A stretch of DNA of 35,739 nt from Prochlorococcus sp. AG-442-B03 (GCA_003212395.1 QCPU01000013.1:1-35739), one strand, 5' to 3'. Shown: positions 9,878-21,005, numbered from the stretch's first letter. Notes: a model not told the origin generated them from the letters alone. Translations and numbers: made by a program.

Positions 9878-10813
9878 TTATCCTCTACATTTGTAAACTC
9901 CAAACTCCATTAAACCTTTTCTAAATGCCCAATTCATGAGAATTATTGTTGGTATCTCTCTAATCGACTTCACTATCGCAAACGGTCCAAGTGACAAAAT
10001 TGCGAAGGGCCTTCGTATGCCTTCAATAATAGAGTCGTACCATGAAGGGTTTGTGTAGGAATTCCAATTTTCAGAAATGACTCTTCCTGAACTATTTTTA
10101 TTAGTTCTAAGAATGTTACCGAATTCGTTGATGCTAATAAAATTAGGATGCACCCATTGTTCAAGTAATTGTTTAAGAACTAACTTTTCTAAAAATGATG
10201 GGGGGTATGACTCGAGGTCTCTTGAGTTCCAATCAGCCAATGCCAAATAACCTCCGGGTCTTAGAGTTCTTAGCATTTCATCTGCAAATCTATTTTTATC
10301 ATTCATATGTGCACCAGCCTCAACACTCCAGATCGCATCAAATGTTCCATCTTCAAATTTCAAATCCAAAGCATCCATAACTTGAAAATGACAATTTAGT
10401 CCATGAGGTGTAAGTTCTCTTGCTCTTCTAACTTGAGCCGGACTAATTGTAATACCAGTAACATTGAACCCGTAATATTCTGCAAGAATTCTAGAACTCC
10501 CACCTATTCCACAACCTACATCAAGAATTCTGGATCCCTTTGGCAATTTATCTAAACCACTCCATTTAACTAATTCATGAACAAAATAAATTTTAGCCTT
10601 TCTAAAATCAATATTTTTTTGCTCTGAGGGATAAAAACCCAAATGTATATGTTCCCCCCACAATCTCTCAAGTAATTTATCCTGGGTCCAAGCATCATAT
10701 GCAGAAGCCACTGTGCCGGAGGAAATATATTTTCTCGCATTAATTCTCCATATTATAGAAAGAAATATAAAGAATAAAACTAGTAAAAAAAAAGGGAATA
10801 ATAATTCAAACAT
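9878..10813 (-). CDS. MPBQ/MSBQ methyltransferase (tocopherol pathway)
   Basis: A 311-residue SAM-dependent methyltransferase. The N-terminal helix (about 1-24) should anchor it in a membrane. The SAM motif LDVGCGIGGSSR starts at residue 97. The surrounding sequence (SAYDAWTQDKLLERLWGEHI, NVTGITISPAQVRRA, WSVEAGAHM) closely resembles, from memory, Synechocystis Sll0418. That enzyme methylates 2-methyl-6-phytyl- and solanesyl-benzoquinols on the way to tocopherol and plastoquinone. The family also contains gamma-tocopherol methyltransferases, but the C-terminus and helix fit Sll0418 better. Its ATG directly follows the TAA of the LON-domain gene with no gap, so translational coupling is likely. 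Confidence 0.88.
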   Translation of the reverse strand: MFELLFPFFLLVLFFIFLSIIWRINARKYISSGTVASAYDAWTQDKLLERLWGEHIHLGFYPSEQKNIDFRKAKIYFVHELVKWSGLDKLPKGSRILDVGCGIGGSSRILAEYYGFNVTGITISPAQVRRARELTPHGLNCHFQVMDALDLKFEDGTFDAIWSVEAGAHMNDKNRFADEMLRTLRPGGYLALADWNSRDLESYPPSFLEKLVLKQLLEQWVHPNFISINEFGNILRTNKNSSGRVISENWNSYTNPSWYDSIIEGIRRPFAILSLGPFAIVKSIREIPTIILMNWAFRKGLMEFGVYKCRG

Positions 10814-11470
10814 TTAATTTTCTTTTATATCAGGAAAACTTTCTTTTAATGCAGTTCTTGCTGCAAGTTGTTTTCTTGTATGATCAAGCATTTCATATTC
10901 TCTTTGCAAACGGGTAAATGTATTTCTTTCCTCAAGAAGTCTTTGCTGTTCCTCCGCGACGGGTCCGCCCAAATGAGCTCCTATCCAAAACGATAAATCG
11001 ATTGGGTTATCAGGTAATTTATCAGGGAAATTTTTCTTTGTATTAGTCAATTTACTTGTTAAATTAATAACATCCCTAAGTGCTTCTTTGACTGAATTTT
11101 TTAGAGAATCTAATTTTTGAAAGTCATCAATATTCTCATCACTTATCCAACTAACCATCGCAGAATAAAAAGGCGTCGAACGCATAATTTCTAAGACTTG
11201 AAATCTTTGTTGTCCGAGAGTGATAATATTACTTCTCCCATCCTCTAAAGTTTGATTTTTTATAATTTGTGCACAACATCCAACGTTAGCCATACTTTTA
11301 GTAGTTGGATCCCACTTAATAATTCCAAACATAGAATCACTCTCTAGAACAGATTGAAGCATAATCCTATATCTCGATTCAAAAATATGTAAAGGTAATA
11401 CTTCTTGAGGAAAAAGAACTACCTCTGGCAAAGGAAATAAAGGTAATTCCCTTACTGAGAGTTCTCCCAT
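10814..11470 (-). CDS. LON N-terminal-domain protein
   Basis: A 218-residue protein with the substrate-binding LON domain but no ATPase or protease part. The signature LPLFPLPEVVLFPQEVLPLHIFE lies near the N-terminus and is followed by ESRYRIMLQ. The C-terminal third is helical and charged (EEQQRLLEERNTFTRLQREYEML). Its role is unknown; family members have been suggested to bind unfolded proteins. It sits 56 bp downstream of rpsJ and abuts the methyltransferase gene, so it may be carried on the ribosomal transcript. ATG at 11470 has AGG about 6 bases upstream on the minus strand. Confidence 0.88.
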   Translation of the reverse strand: MGELSVRELPLFPLPEVVLFPQEVLPLHIFESRYRIMLQSVLESDSMFGIIKWDPTTKSMANVGCCAQIIKNQTLEDGRSNIITLGQQRFQVLEIMRSTPFYSAMVSWISDENIDDFQKLDSLKNSVKEALRDVINLTSKLTNTKKNFPDKLPDNPIDLSFWIGAHLGGPVAEEQQRLLEERNTFTRLQREYEMLDHTRKQLAARTALKESFPDIKEN

Positions 11471-11526
11471 TTAAACCTCATTTCATTGTTATTATATTAA
11501 TCAATTTAGGGGGGTTTCGGGATTTA

Positions 11527-11847
11527 TTAGAGTTTAACTTCTATATCTACACCACTAGGGAGATCTAGTTTCATTAAAGCATCAATAGTTTTTGCAGAAG
11601 GACTATAAATATCTATTATTCTTCTATGTGTTCTTGTTTCAAAATGCTCTCTAGAATCTTTATCAACATGTGGTGATCTTAGGACACAATAAATCTTCCT
11701 TTTTGTAGGTAAAGGTATTGGACCTATTGCAGAGGCAGAAGTAGTATCTGCAGTTTGAATTATTTTGTCGCAAGATAAATCTAGCATTCTTCTATCAAAT
11801 GCTTTTAGTCTTATCCTTATTTTTTGTTGTGCAATAGATGCAGTCAT
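11527..11847 (-). CDS. rpsJ: 30S ribosomal protein S10
   Basis: A 106-residue protein of the 30S head, also the NusE partner of NusB in antitermination. The family sequence is complete: [16 protein letters not shown], the loop [29 protein letters not shown], and the C-terminus [11 protein letters not shown]. In cyanobacteria rpsJ follows tuf at the end of the str cluster, as here. The 101-bp tuf-rpsJ gap holds a strong hairpin. Confidence 0.98.
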   Translation of the reverse strand: MTASIAQQKIRIRLKAFDRRMLDLSCDKIIQTADTTSASAIGPIPLPTKRKIYCVLRSPHVDKDSREHFETRTHRRIIDIYSPSAKTIDALMKLDLPSGVDIEVKL

Positions 11848-11870
11848 GGTTTCAAAAAACTTCTAAATAG

Positions 11871-11894
11871 AGGGTCATTGATTAAAATGACCCT
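11871..11894. other. Hairpin between tuf and rpsJ
   Basis: AGGGTCATT (11871-11879) and AATGACCCT (11886-11894) form a perfect 9-bp stem with a 6-base loop. In the direction of the str cluster it is followed by CTATTTAGAAG and only later a T run, so it is not a standard intrinsic terminator. It could partly terminate the message, act as a processing site or stabilise the tuf 3' end. Confidence 0.55.
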
Positions 11895-11948
11895 TTTACA
11901 TATACCTATATTAGATGATTGAGGTTAAATTTTTAAAATTCAAATATA

Positions 11949-13148
11949 TTATTTGAGTATTTTAGAAACAACTCCAGCACCGATAGTACGCCCACCTTCA
12001 CGGATTGCGAATCGCATACCTTGTTCAATAGCTACTGGACAAATTAATTCTCCAGTCATCTTAATTCTGTCTCCTGGCATAACCATTTCAACATTAGAGC
12101 CATCATCTGAGGTAAATGCGGTTATTTGACCTGTTACATCAGTTGTTCTGATGTAGAACTGAGGTCTATATCCAGCAAAGAAAGGAGTATGTCTTCCGCC
12201 CTCTTCTTTTTTGAGAACATAAACTTCTCCTTCAAATTGAGTATGAGGGGTGATAGATCCTTTCTTAACAAGTACCATTCCTCTCTCAATATCTTCTTTC
12301 TGGACACCACGTAAAAGTAAACCAACATTATCGCCAGCCATACCTTCATCGAGAAGTTTTCGGAACATTTCAACTCCCGTAACAGTTGTTATTCTTGTGT
12401 CTCTTATTCCAACTATTTCAACTTCTTCTCCAACCTTCACTTTACCTCTCTCAATTCTTCCAGTAGCAACAGTTCCTCTACCAGTAATCGAGAAAACGTC
12501 TTCAACTGCCATCAAGAATGGTTTATCAACTTCTCTTTCTGGTTCAGGAATGCTAGCATCAACTGCTTTCATTAATTCTTCAATCTTTGATTCCCAAGTA
12601 GAATCTCCTTCGAGAGCTTTTAAACCTGAAACTTGAATTATAGGAATGTCATCTCCAGGGAAGTCATAACTATCTAACAGTTCTCTAATTTCCATTTCGA
12701 CAAGTTCGATAATTTCTTCATCATCGACCATATCACACTTGTTTAGAGCAACTACAAGAGCGGGGACCCCAACCTGTTTAGCTAAAAGAATATGCTCTTT
12801 AGTTTGTGCCATAGGACCATCTGTCGCTGCGCAAACTAGGATAGCTCCGTCCATTTGGGCGGCCCCTGTAATCATGTTTTTTACATAATCAGCATGCCCG
12901 GGACAATCGACATGAGCATAATGTCTGCCTTCAGTTTCATATTCGACATGAGCTGTATTAATAGTAATACCACGCTCTCTTTCTTCAGGAGCACCATCAA
13001 TGTCTCCGTAGTCTTGAGCTTGAGCTTGACCTTTTTTGGCTAATACGTTTGTAATAGCAGCAGTAAGTGTTGTTTTTCCATGATCAACATGGCCAATAGT
13101 ACCTATGTTGACATGTGGTTTGTTTCTTTCGAACTTCTCGCGAGCCAT
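11949..13148 (-). CDS. tuf: Elongation factor Tu
   Basis: A 399-residue GTPase that delivers aminoacyl-tRNA to the ribosome. G motifs are GHVDHGKT (19-26), DCPGH (81-85) and NKCD (136-139). The switch region [16 protein letters not shown] and the C-terminal barrels are intact and end in [13 protein letters not shown] at 13148 lies 44 bp downstream of fusA. Placement after fusA in the str cluster is standard. Confidence 0.99.
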   Translation of the reverse strand: MAREKFERNKPHVNIGTIGHVDHGKTTLTAAITNVLAKKGQAQAQDYGDIDGAPEERERGITINTAHVEYETEGRHYAHVDCPGHADYVKNMITGAAQMDGAILVCAATDGPMAQTKEHILLAKQVGVPALVVALNKCDMVDDEEIIELVEMEIRELLDSYDFPGDDIPIIQVSGLKALEGDSTWESKIEELMKAVDASIPEPEREVDKPFLMAVEDVFSITGRGTVATGRIERGKVKVGEEVEIVGIRDTRITTVTGVEMFRKLLDEGMAGDNVGLLLRGVQKEDIERGMVLVKKGSITPHTQFEGEVYVLKKEEGGRHTPFFAGYRPQFYIRTTDVTGQITAFTSDDGSNVEMVMPGDRIKMTGELICPVAIEQGMRFAIREGGRTIGAGVVSKILK

Positions 13149-13192
13149 TTTGAATTAAAGAATCGAGGGTTTAATAGTGTTTAGTTTAGAGA

Positions 13193-15268
13193 TCAGGAGT
13201 TGCCCTGATTCTTGGAAATGATAGCTTCAGCAACATTACGAGGAACTTCCTCATAATTTGCGAACTCCATTGAAAATATTCCCCGACCTTGAGTCATTGA
13301 TCGGAGTTGAGTGGCATAACCGAACATTTCGGCTAAGGGCACTTTGGCCTGTACCTTAGACAATCCATCATCAACAGATTGTCCTTCCACTTGACCTCTT
13401 CTAGAAGAGAGATCACCAATTACAGATCCAAGAAAGTCGTCAGGGCTTTCGACCTCAACTTTCATCATAGGCTCTAAAAGAACGGGGTTGCATTTTTTAA
13501 CCCCATCTTTAAAAGCCATTGAACCTGCAATTTTGAAGGCCATTTCAGATGAGTCTACATCGTGAAATGAACCATCGACTAGTGTTACTTTTACATCAAT
13601 GAGTGGATAACCTGCAAGAACACCAGATTCACAGGTTTCTTTCATGCCATTAGATGCAGGACCAATGTACTCTTTCGGTACAGCTCCGCCAACAATTTTA
13701 TTTACGAATTCAAAACCTTTACCAACTTCAGCAGGCTCCATTTCAATTATTACATGACCATATTGGCCTTTTCCTCCAGTTTGTCTTGCATATTTACCCT
13801 CACCTTTAGAACTTGACCTGATGGTCTCTCTGTATGAAACCTGTGGCGCACCAATATTAGCTTCAACTTTAAACTCCCTTAACATTCTGTCAACGAGGAT
13901 TTCAAGGTGCAACTCACCCATACCAGCAATTACAGTTTGGTTTGTCTCAGGATCTGTGCTAACCCTAAAGGTTGGATCCTCTTCAGATAAAGCAGTTAAA
14001 GCTTTTGATAATTTTTCCATATCCCCTTTAGTTTTTGGCTCAACTGCCACTGAGATAACTGGTTCTGGTATAAACAATGTCTCCAAGACTATAGGGTCAT
14101 CTGTATTACATAAAGTGTCACCAGTTGTAGTGTTCTTAAGACCTAGTACTGCTCCTAAATCTCCTGCCCTCAATTCATCAACTTCCTCTCTTTCATCAGC
14201 CTTTAAGATCACTAATCGAGAAATTCTCTCTTTAGCATCTTTAGTAGAATTCATGACGTAACTCCCCTTTGAAAGTACACCAGAATACATCCTTACAAAA
14301 GTTAATTTCCCATAGGGATCTGACATAACTTTAAATGCTAGTGCGCTGAAAGGAGCATTATCATCTGAAGGTCTTACATCTTCCTTACCACTTGGTAAAA
14401 CTCCTTGTATTGGTTTTACATCAACTGGCGCTGGTAGATAATCAACAACAGCATCTAAAACAAGTTGGACTCCTTTATTCTTAAAAGCTGAACCGCATAA
14501 TACTGGAACCAATCCATGTTTTAGAACTCCTTCCCTAATTCCTTTTTTAAGTTGATCTTCAGATAGTTCTCCTGTATCAAGGAATATTTCTATTAACTCT
14601 TCATCATTTTCTGCAACACTCTCCATCAACTTAGATCTCCACTCAGCAGCTTCCTCCTCCATTTCAGATGGAATTGGTGCTTCTTCGATATCAGTACCTA
14701 AGTCGTTTTTGTATAGATATGCTTTGTTGGCTACTAAATCAATGATGCCTGTGAGGTCACCTTCAGCTCCAATAGGCAGCTGAATTGGGAGGGCATTTGC
14801 CTTTAGTCGATCTTTAATTTGCTTATTTACCTTTAAAAAATCTGCACCAGTTCTGTCCATTTTATTAACAAAAACCATTCTTGGAACAGAGTATCTATCT
14901 GCTTGACGCCAAACTGTTTCTGATTGCGGCTGAACTCCACCAACTGCGCAAAATACGGCTATGACTCCATCCAAAACGCGCATTGATCTTTCCACTTCAA
15001 TAGTAAAGTCGACGTGCCCTGGGGTATCAATAATATTAATTCTGTGATCTTGCCAACTTGTTGATATTGCAGCAGCAGTAATAGTTATTCCTCTTTCTCT
15101 TTCTTGAGCCATCCAATCAGTTACGGCAGCGCCATCATGAACTTCTCCAATCTTGTGAACTACACCAGAATAAAACAAAATTCTTTCAGTTGTTGTTGTC
15201 TTACCTGCATCAATATGAGCGGCTATACCTATGTTCCTTACTCGTTCTAGGGGAAAGTCGCGTGCCAA
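13193..15268 (-). CDS. fusA: Elongation factor G
   Basis: A 691-residue translocase GTPase. G motifs are AHIDAGKT (17-24), DTPGH (81-85) and NKMD (135-138). Later domains are present, including [14 protein letters not shown] and [11 protein letters not shown]. The start codon is TTG at 15268, supported by a GGAG 8 bases upstream and by the family N-terminus [15 protein letters not shown]. It follows rpsG after 97 bp with no clear terminator. Confidence 0.99.
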   Translation of the reverse strand: MARDFPLERVRNIGIAAHIDAGKTTTTERILFYSGVVHKIGEVHDGAAVTDWMAQERERGITITAAAISTSWQDHRINIIDTPGHVDFTIEVERSMRVLDGVIAVFCAVGGVQPQSETVWRQADRYSVPRMVFVNKMDRTGADFLKVNKQIKDRLKANALPIQLPIGAEGDLTGIIDLVANKAYLYKNDLGTDIEEAPIPSEMEEEAAEWRSKLMESVAENDEELIEIFLDTGELSEDQLKKGIREGVLKHGLVPVLCGSAFKNKGVQLVLDAVVDYLPAPVDVKPIQGVLPSGKEDVRPSDDNAPFSALAFKVMSDPYGKLTFVRMYSGVLSKGSYVMNSTKDAKERISRLVILKADEREEVDELRAGDLGAVLGLKNTTTGDTLCNTDDPIVLETLFIPEPVISVAVEPKTKGDMEKLSKALTALSEEDPTFRVSTDPETNQTVIAGMGELHLEILVDRMLREFKVEANIGAPQVSYRETIRSSSKGEGKYARQTGGKGQYGHVIIEMEPAEVGKGFEFVNKIVGGAVPKEYIGPASNGMKETCESGVLAGYPLIDVKVTLVDGSFHDVDSSEMAFKIAGSMAFKDGVKKCNPVLLEPMMKVEVESPDDFLGSVIGDLSSRRGQVEGQSVDDGLSKVQAKVPLAEMFGYATQLRSMTQGRGIFSMEFANYEEVPRNVAEAIISKNQGNS

Positions 15269-15365
15269 TTTTAAAGCTCCAAATAAAATAATTTTTGATA
15301 AGTATAGTTCACCCTATAAGCAAACTCCTATAATAATAAACTACTTAAGTACCTTTTTGATGAAA

Positions 15366-15836
15366 TTAATATCTGTAATGTGCAAAAGCTTTATTAGCTT
15401 CAGCCATTTTGTGAGTGTCTTCTCTTTTTTTAACTGCACTACCAGTTTCATTTGCTGCATCCATCAACTCACCAGCAAGTTTTTGGGACATACTTTTGCC
15501 ATTTCTTGCTCGTGAAAATGTAACAAGCCATCTTAATGCCATAGCTGTGCCCCTCTCTTGGCGAACTTCCATGGGTACTTGATATGTTGCACCGCCAACT
15601 CTCCTAGCTCTTACCTCGACAAGAGGAGTAGCATTTTTTACAGCTGTTTCAAATAACTCAACAGCATTCCCACCTGTTCTTTCGCTTATCAAAGAAAAAG
15701 CATCAGACAATATTCTTTGAGCTGTAGATTTTTTTCCATGTTTCATTAATCGAGAAATCATCATTGAAGCAAGACGACTATTAAATTGAGGATCTGGAAG
15801 AACTGGTCTTTTTACTGCTGCATTACGACGTGACAT
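15366..15836 (-). CDS. rpsG: 30S ribosomal protein S7
   Basis: A 156-residue primary 16S rRNA-binding protein of the 30S head. Family blocks are complete: [52 protein letters not shown] and the C-terminal [12 protein letters not shown]. It begins with ATG 25 bp after rpsL, consistent with one transcript. In bacteria studied, S7 represses the str operon; no S7-binding leader was traced here. Confidence 0.99.
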   Translation of the reverse strand: MSRRNAAVKRPVLPDPQFNSRLASMMISRLMKHGKKSTAQRILSDAFSLISERTGGNAVELFETAVKNATPLVEVRARRVGGATYQVPMEVRQERGTAMALRWLVTFSRARNGKSMSQKLAGELMDAANETGSAVKKREDTHKMAEANKAFAHYRY

Positions 15837-15861
15837 TTTTTTAGAAAGTGATGTTTACAAA

Positions 15862-16236
15862 TTAATCTTTTGGAGCTTTTGCTCCATATTTAGATCTGGA
15901 TTGACGTCTATCTTTGACTCCAGCCGTATCTAAAGTTCCTCTGATTATATGATATCTAACTCCTGGCAAATCCTTAACTCTTCCTCCTCTAAGTAAAACC
16001 ACAGAGTGTTCTTGCAAGTTATGTCCAATACCAGGAATATAAGCCGTTACTTCGAAACCAGAAGTTAGCCTAACCCTAGCAACTTTTCTCAAAGCTGAAT
16101 TAGGCTTTTTTGGTGTTGATGTATAAACTCTTGTACATACCCCTCTTCTCTCAGGGCAAGCTTTTAACGCAGGAGATTTTGTTTTCCTTGTCAGACTTTT
16201 TCTTTCTGAACTTATTAATTGTGAGATGGTGGGCAT
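15862..16236 (-). CDS. rpsL: 30S ribosomal protein S12
   Basis: A 124-residue decoding-centre protein. The conserved loops [17 protein letters not shown] with K43 and [13 protein letters not shown] with K88 and D89 are intact, so no streptomycin-resistance change is seen at these positions. It is the first gene of the rpsL-rpsG-fusA-tuf-rpsJ run on the minus strand. It is divergent from glsF across 194 bp. Confidence 0.99.
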   Translation of the reverse strand: MPTISQLISSERKSLTRKTKSPALKACPERRGVCTRVYTSTPKKPNSALRKVARVRLTSGFEVTAYIPGIGHNLQEHSVVLLRGGRVKDLPGVRYHIIRGTLDTAGVKDRRQSRSKYGAKAPKD

Positions 16237-16269
16237 CTATTACTTTTAGATAAAATAAAACACTTTAAT

Positions 16270-16275
16270 ATCATA
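16270..16275 (-). promoter_or_regulatory. Possible -10 box for the str cluster
   Basis: On the minus strand the hexamer is TATGAT, 34 bases upstream of the rpsL ATG. No good -35 box lies 17 bases further up. This is common in cyanobacterial promoters but leaves the call weak. Confidence 0.35.
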
Positions 16276-16387
16276 ACCCTTTACGAGCACCAACTAAAAG
16301 TTTTTAATTATTATTTTTTTAAATTTGTCAAATTAAAGTTCTTTGGTAAATATTCATTATCTTTAGATTTATTTGCATATTTATTTT

Positions 16388-16393
16388 TATAAT
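16388..16393 (+). promoter_or_regulatory. glsF: Possible -10 box for glsF
   Basis: A perfect TATAAT, 37 bases upstream of the glsF ATG, would give a leader of about 30 bases. A near NtcA site, GTA-N8-TTA at 16346-16359, lies upstream. Its 28-base gap to the box is longer than the usual 22, so NtcA control is not claimed. Confidence 0.45.
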
Positions 16394-16430
16394 AGAAATA
16401 CATAAATAACTAAATAGAATTAAATAATCT

Positions 16431-19400
16431 ATGTCTGAAAGTATCAAAAGAATCTTTAGTTCATATCAGGATAGTTATTCCCCAAATGGAATAATTGGGG
16501 AGAAAGATGCGTGTGGAGTTGGTTTCATCGCAAATGTCAAAGGGATAGAAAGCAACTGGATCCTAAAACAATCACTAAAAGGCCTTAACTGCATGGAGCA
16601 TAGAGGAGGTTGTGGAGGAGATAGTGACTCAGGAGATGGAGCAGGCATTTTATGTTCAATTCCATGGGAATACCTGGAAGAGGAAGTAAATATAAGAAAC
16701 ACAAAAGAATTGAATAGAGGTGTAGGCATGGTTTTTATGCCTAATAAAAAAGACAAAATTGAAGTATGTAAATCAATATGTGATCAAGAAGCAGAAAATT
16801 TAAGAGTCAACAAAACATATTGGAGAACAGTACCTGTTAATAATGAAATCTTAGGTCCTTTAGCCAGAGCAAATGCTCCATTCATTTGTCAGTGGATTTT
16901 ATACATAGACAAAAAAGATCATCAGGATATTGAGAGGCTTTTATTTCAATTAAGGAAAAGAATTGAGAAAAAAATAAGAGAAACTTTCAAAAACCATGTC
17001 GGAGATTGTGAATTTTATTTTGCCTCACTAAGTTCTCAAACGGTTGTTTATAAAGGTATGGTTCGTTCTGAAATATTATCTGAGTTTTATAAAGATCTAA
17101 AAGAAGAGAAGTTTAAAGTCTCATTTTCTGTTTATCATCGCAGATTTAGTACCAATACACTCCCAAAATGGCCACTAGCTCAGCCGATGAGATTCTTAGG
17201 TCATAACGGAGAAATTAATACTCTCTTAGGTAATATCAACTGGGCTAAAGCTTCAGAAACACACATAGATGATTTTTGGGGAGAGTTATCTAATGAAATC
17301 AAACCCATTGTAGATGTTAATAAGAGTGATTCATCAAATCTTGATGCAACTCTTGAAATCAATATTCGTTCAGGTCAGGCCATTACTGACTCACTATTAA
17401 AACTTGTTCCAGAAGCATTTAGAGATCAACCAGAACTTGAACAAAGAGAAGACATTAAATCATTTTATGAGTATTCTGCAAGCCTACAAGAAGCTTGGGA
17501 TGGCCCTGCTCTTCTTGTATTTGCAGATGGAAATTTTGTAGGAGCAACGCTTGATAGAAATGGTCTAAGACCAGCAAGATATTCAATAACTAATGATGGT
17601 TTTGTAATAATGGGTTCCGAAACAGGAGTAGTAGATCTTGAAGAGGAAAGAGTAATAGAAAAAGGTAGATTAGGACCGGGACAAATGTTGGCGGTTGATT
17701 TTAATCAAAATAGAATCCTCAGAAATTGGGAGGTAAAATCTGAAGCAGCTCAAAGGTACGATTATAAAAACCTCCTAAGTAGTAGAAATATAAAACTTGA
17801 GAATAGTGAATGGTTTAAAGACTGCAAACTAAAAGACCTTGAGTTGCTACAACAACAAACTGCTTACGGTTTTTCAGCAGAAGATAATGATCTTATCTTG
17901 GATTCAATGGCTTCATTAGCTAAAGAGCCTACCTATTGCATGGGCGACGATATTCCATTAGCAGTGCTTTCTTCAAAGCCACATATTTTATATGACTATT
18001 TCAAGCAAAGATTTGCGCAAGTTACAAATCCTCCTATTGACCCTCTGAGAGAAAAACTGGTAATGAGTTTAGAAATGCATCTTGGAGAAAGATGTACACC
18101 ATTTGAGATTAAAGATCCAAAACCTTTTGTACATTTACAAAGTCCAATTCTCAATGAGGAAGAACTCATTTCCATTAAAAAATCAAAAATTAAATCTCAA
18201 ACAATTTCAAGTTTGTTTGATATTGAGGAAGGTGTTCAAGGCTTAGAAAACCAATTAAAAGCAATTTGTAAACAGAGCGAGCTATCTATAAAAGAAGGTT
18301 GCTCTTTAATTATTATTTCTGATAAGGGAATTAATCCTAAAAAGACTTTTATTCCTCCTTTACTTGCTGTTGGAGCAATTCATCATTATCTTCTAAAAAA
18401 AGAAATCAGGCTAAAAGCTTCTCTAATTATTGAAACGGGTCAATGTTGGAGCACACATCACTTAGCTTGTTTGATTGGTTATGGTGCAAGCGCGGTTTGC
18501 CCTTGGTTAACCTTCGAAGCAGGTAGACACTGGTTAAAACATCCAAAAACACAGAAGCTCATTGATAGCAAAAAAATAAATCCATTATCAATAATTGATG
18601 TTCAAGAAAATATTAAAAAAGCTCTAGAAGACGGTCTAAGAAAAATTCTTTCGAAAATAGGCATCTCACTTTTATCTAGTTACCATGGCGCACAAATTTT
18701 TGAAGCTGTAGGCCTTGGATCTGACTTAATAAAAATAGCTTTTGATGGTACAACAAGCCGCATTGCTGGCATAACATTAAAAGAATTAACAAATGAAACA
18801 CTTTCAATACATACTAAAGCCTATCCAGAGATCGATTTAAAAAAATTAGAATTTTTAGGTTTTGTACAATTTAGAAATAATGGAGAATATCATTCCAATA
18901 ACCCAGAGATGTCCAAAGTTTTACATTCAGCTGTAAAACAAGGGCCAGGATACGATCATTTTGAAATTTACAAAAACCTCATTAGCAATAGACCGACAAC
19001 ATCTCTAAGAGATTTACTAACAATTAATTCAAAAAGAAAAAGCATTCCATTAGAGGAAGTTGAAAATGTTGAATCAATTTGCAAAAGGTTCTGTACTGGA
19101 GGAATGAGTTTAGGTGCTTTATCAAGAGAAGCACATGAAGTGTTAGCAGTTGCAATGAATAGAATTGGTGGGAAAAGTAATAGTGGAGAAGGGGGAGAAG
19201 ATCCAGCTCGTTTTAATGTTCTTAATGATATTGATGAAAATACTCAATCAGCGACGTTACCCTTTATTAAAGGTCTAGAAAATGGAGACACCGCATGCTC
19301 AGCGATTAAACAAATTGCATCAGGTAGATTTGGAGTTACCCCAGAATATCTAAGAAGTGGTAGACAACTCGAAATTAAAATGGCTCAAGGTGCAAAACCT

Positions 19401-21005
19401 GGAGAAGGTGGACAATTGCCTGGTCCAAAAGTTGATTCTTACATCGCAAAACTAAGAAATAGTAAACCTGGAGTAGCTCTAATATCTCCTCCCCCGCATC
19501 ATGATATTTATTCAATTGAAGATTTAGCTCAACTTATCCATGACTTACATCAAGTTCATCCAAAAGCAAAAGTGAGCGTTAAACTTGTTTCTGAAATTGG
19601 TATAGGCACTATTGCTGCTGGAGTAAGCAAAGCTAATGCAGATGTAATTCAAATATCTGGCCATGACGGAGGTACAGGAGCTTCACCACTAAGTTCTATT
19701 AAACATGCAGGTTTACCATGGGAACTAGGTGTTGCTGAGGTTCATAAATCTCTCTTAGAGAATAACTTACGTGAAAGAGTAATTTTGAGAACTGATGGAG
19801 GTCTTAAAACAGGCTGGGATGTAGTTATTGCAGCTTTACTAGGTGCTGAAGAATACGGTTTTGGTTCTGTAGCGATGATTGCTGAAGGATGCATAATGGC
19901 TCGGGTTTGTCATACAAACAAGTGTCCTGTCGGAGTTGCCACTCAAAAAGAAGAATTAAGAAAAAGATTTAAAGGCATTCCAGAAAATGTTGTCAATTTT
20001 TTCTTGTATATTGCTGAAGAAGTAAGGCAGATAATGAGTAGTATCGGTGTTTCTAATATGGAAGAACTGATTGGTAATCAAGAATTTCTTTCTGCAAGAA
20101 ATATCGGTCTTCCAAAAACTTCTAATATCGATCTTTCTTCTTTAGTAAGTAATGAACACTCAACCACTGATAGATCATGGTTACAACATTCAAAAAATGC
20201 TCATAGTAATGGTTATGTATTGGAAGACGAGTTTTTGACTGACACTGAATTTATATATTCAATTAAAAATCACGAAAAATTAACCAAAGAAATTGAGATA
20301 AAAAATACAGATAGAAGTGTTTGTGCAAAAATATCAGGCGAAATCGCAGAACTTCATGGCAACACTGGCTTCAATGGCGAACTCAACTTAAATTTCAAAG
20401 GATATGCAGGACAAAGCTTTGGTGCCTTTTTATTGAAGGGAATGAATGTTCAATTAACCGGAGAAGCTAATGATTATGTTTGTAAAGGAATGAATGGAGG
20501 AATACTCACAATAATTCCACCAAAAATAGACAAAATCTCCTCCGAACAAGTCATCCTGGGAAATACTTGCCTTTATGGAGCAACAGGTGGGAAATTATTT
20601 GCATTAGGAAAATCAGGGGAGAGATTTGCAGTAAGGAATAGTGGCGCTATAGCAGTAACTGAGGGAGCAGGTGATCATTGTTGTGAATACATGACTGGTG
20701 GGAAAGTAGTTATTCTAGGTTCCACAGGGAGAAATATTGGTGCGGGCATGACTGGTGGAATAGCTTTTATAATCGATGAGAATAATGATTTAAGTAATAA
20801 AGTGAATAAGGAAATAGTTAGCATTCATAAAATAACTTCATCAAAGCAGGAAGATATCTTATTGGAAATTATTAGAGAATATCGAGCAAAAACAAATAGC
20901 TTAAAGGCTGCCAAAATAATTGAAAATTGGTCTCATTTCAAGAGTACTTTCAAATTAATTGTTCCCCCAAGCGAAGAAGAAATGCTTGGCATAAAGAAAA
21001 TGTAA
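16431..21005 (+). CDS. glsF: Ferredoxin-dependent glutamate synthase
   Basis: A 1524-residue enzyme that makes two glutamates from glutamine and 2-oxoglutarate with electrons from ferredoxin. It is the second half of the GS-GOGAT ammonium route. After a short propeptide, C28 (DACGVGF) becomes the N-terminal nucleophile of the amidotransferase domain. FMN-binding synthase sequence follows (GGKSNSGEGGEDPARF, ISGHDGGTGASPLSS). The [3Fe-4S] cysteines are C1154, C1160 and C1165. The C-terminal beta-helix is rich in glycine repeats. No NADPH-type small subunit gene is adjacent, and length and content fit the cyanobacterial ferredoxin form. Its stop codon abuts the next ATG. Confidence 0.96.
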   Translation: MSESIKRIFSSYQDSYSPNGIIGEKDACGVGFIANVKGIESNWILKQSLKGLNCMEHRGGCGGDSDSGDGAGILCSIPWEYLEEEVNIRNTKELNRGVGMVFMPNKKDKIEVCKSICDQEAENLRVNKTYWRTVPVNNEILGPLARANAPFICQWILYIDKKDHQDIERLLFQLRKRIEKKIRETFKNHVGDCEFYFASLSSQTVVYKGMVRSEILSEFYKDLKEEKFKVSFSVYHRRFSTNTLPKWPLAQPMRFLGHNGEINTLLGNINWAKASETHIDDFWGELSNEIKPIVDVNKSDSSNLDATLEINIRSGQAITDSLLKLVPEAFRDQPELEQREDIKSFYEYSASLQEAWDGPALLVFADGNFVGATLDRNGLRPARYSITNDGFVIMGSETGVVDLEEERVIEKGRLGPGQMLAVDFNQNRILRNWEVKSEAAQRYDYKNLLSSRNIKLENSEWFKDCKLKDLELLQQQTAYGFSAEDNDLILDSMASLAKEPTYCMGDDIPLAVLSSKPHILYDYFKQRFAQVTNPPIDPLREKLVMSLEMHLGERCTPFEIKDPKPFVHLQSPILNEEELISIKKSKIKSQTISSLFDIEEGVQGLENQLKAICKQSELSIKEGCSLIIISDKGINPKKTFIPPLLAVGAIHHYLLKKEIRLKASLIIETGQCWSTHHLACLIGYGASAVCPWLTFEAGRHWLKHPKTQKLIDSKKINPLSIIDVQENIKKALEDGLRKILSKIGISLLSSYHGAQIFEAVGLGSDLIKIAFDGTTSRIAGITLKELTNETLSIHTKAYPEIDLKKLEFLGFVQFRNNGEYHSNNPEMSKVLHSAVKQGPGYDHFEIYKNLISNRPTTSLRDLLTINSKRKSIPLEEVENVESICKRFCTGGMSLGALSREAHEVLAVAMNRIGGKSNSGEGGEDPARFNVLNDIDENTQSATLPFIKGLENGDTACSAIKQIASGRFGVTPEYLRSGRQLEIKMAQGAKPGEGGQLPGPKVDSYIAKLRNSKPGVALISPPPHHDIYSIEDLAQLIHDLHQVHPKAKVSVKLVSEIGIGTIAAGVSKANADVIQISGHDGGTGASPLSSIKHAGLPWELGVAEVHKSLLENNLRERVILRTDGGLKTGWDVVIAALLGAEEYGFGSVAMIAEGCIMARVCHTNKCPVGVATQKEELRKRFKGIPENVVNFFLYIAEEVRQIMSSIGVSNMEELIGNQEFLSARNIGLPKTSNIDLSSLVSNEHSTTDRSWLQHSKNAHSNGYVLEDEFLTDTEFIYSIKNHEKLTKEIEIKNTDRSVCAKISGEIAELHGNTGFNGELNLNFKGYAGQSFGAFLLKGMNVQLTGEANDYVCKGMNGGILTIIPPKIDKISSEQVILGNTCLYGATGGKLFALGKSGERFAVRNSGAIAVTEGAGDHCCEYMTGGKVVILGSTGRNIGAGMTGGIAFIIDENNDLSNKVNKEIVSIHKITSSKQEDILLEIIREYRAKTNSLKAAKIIENWSHFKSTFKLIVPPSEEEMLGIKKM

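Noticed and set aside
16346..16359. NtcA site before glsF (GTA-N8-TTA)
   Set aside because: The last triplet is TTA rather than TAC, and the 28-base gap to the TATAAT is longer than the usual 22.
16431..21005. NADPH-dependent glutamate synthase large subunit
   Set aside because: No small-subunit gene is adjacent, and the cyanobacterial context and length favour the ferredoxin form.
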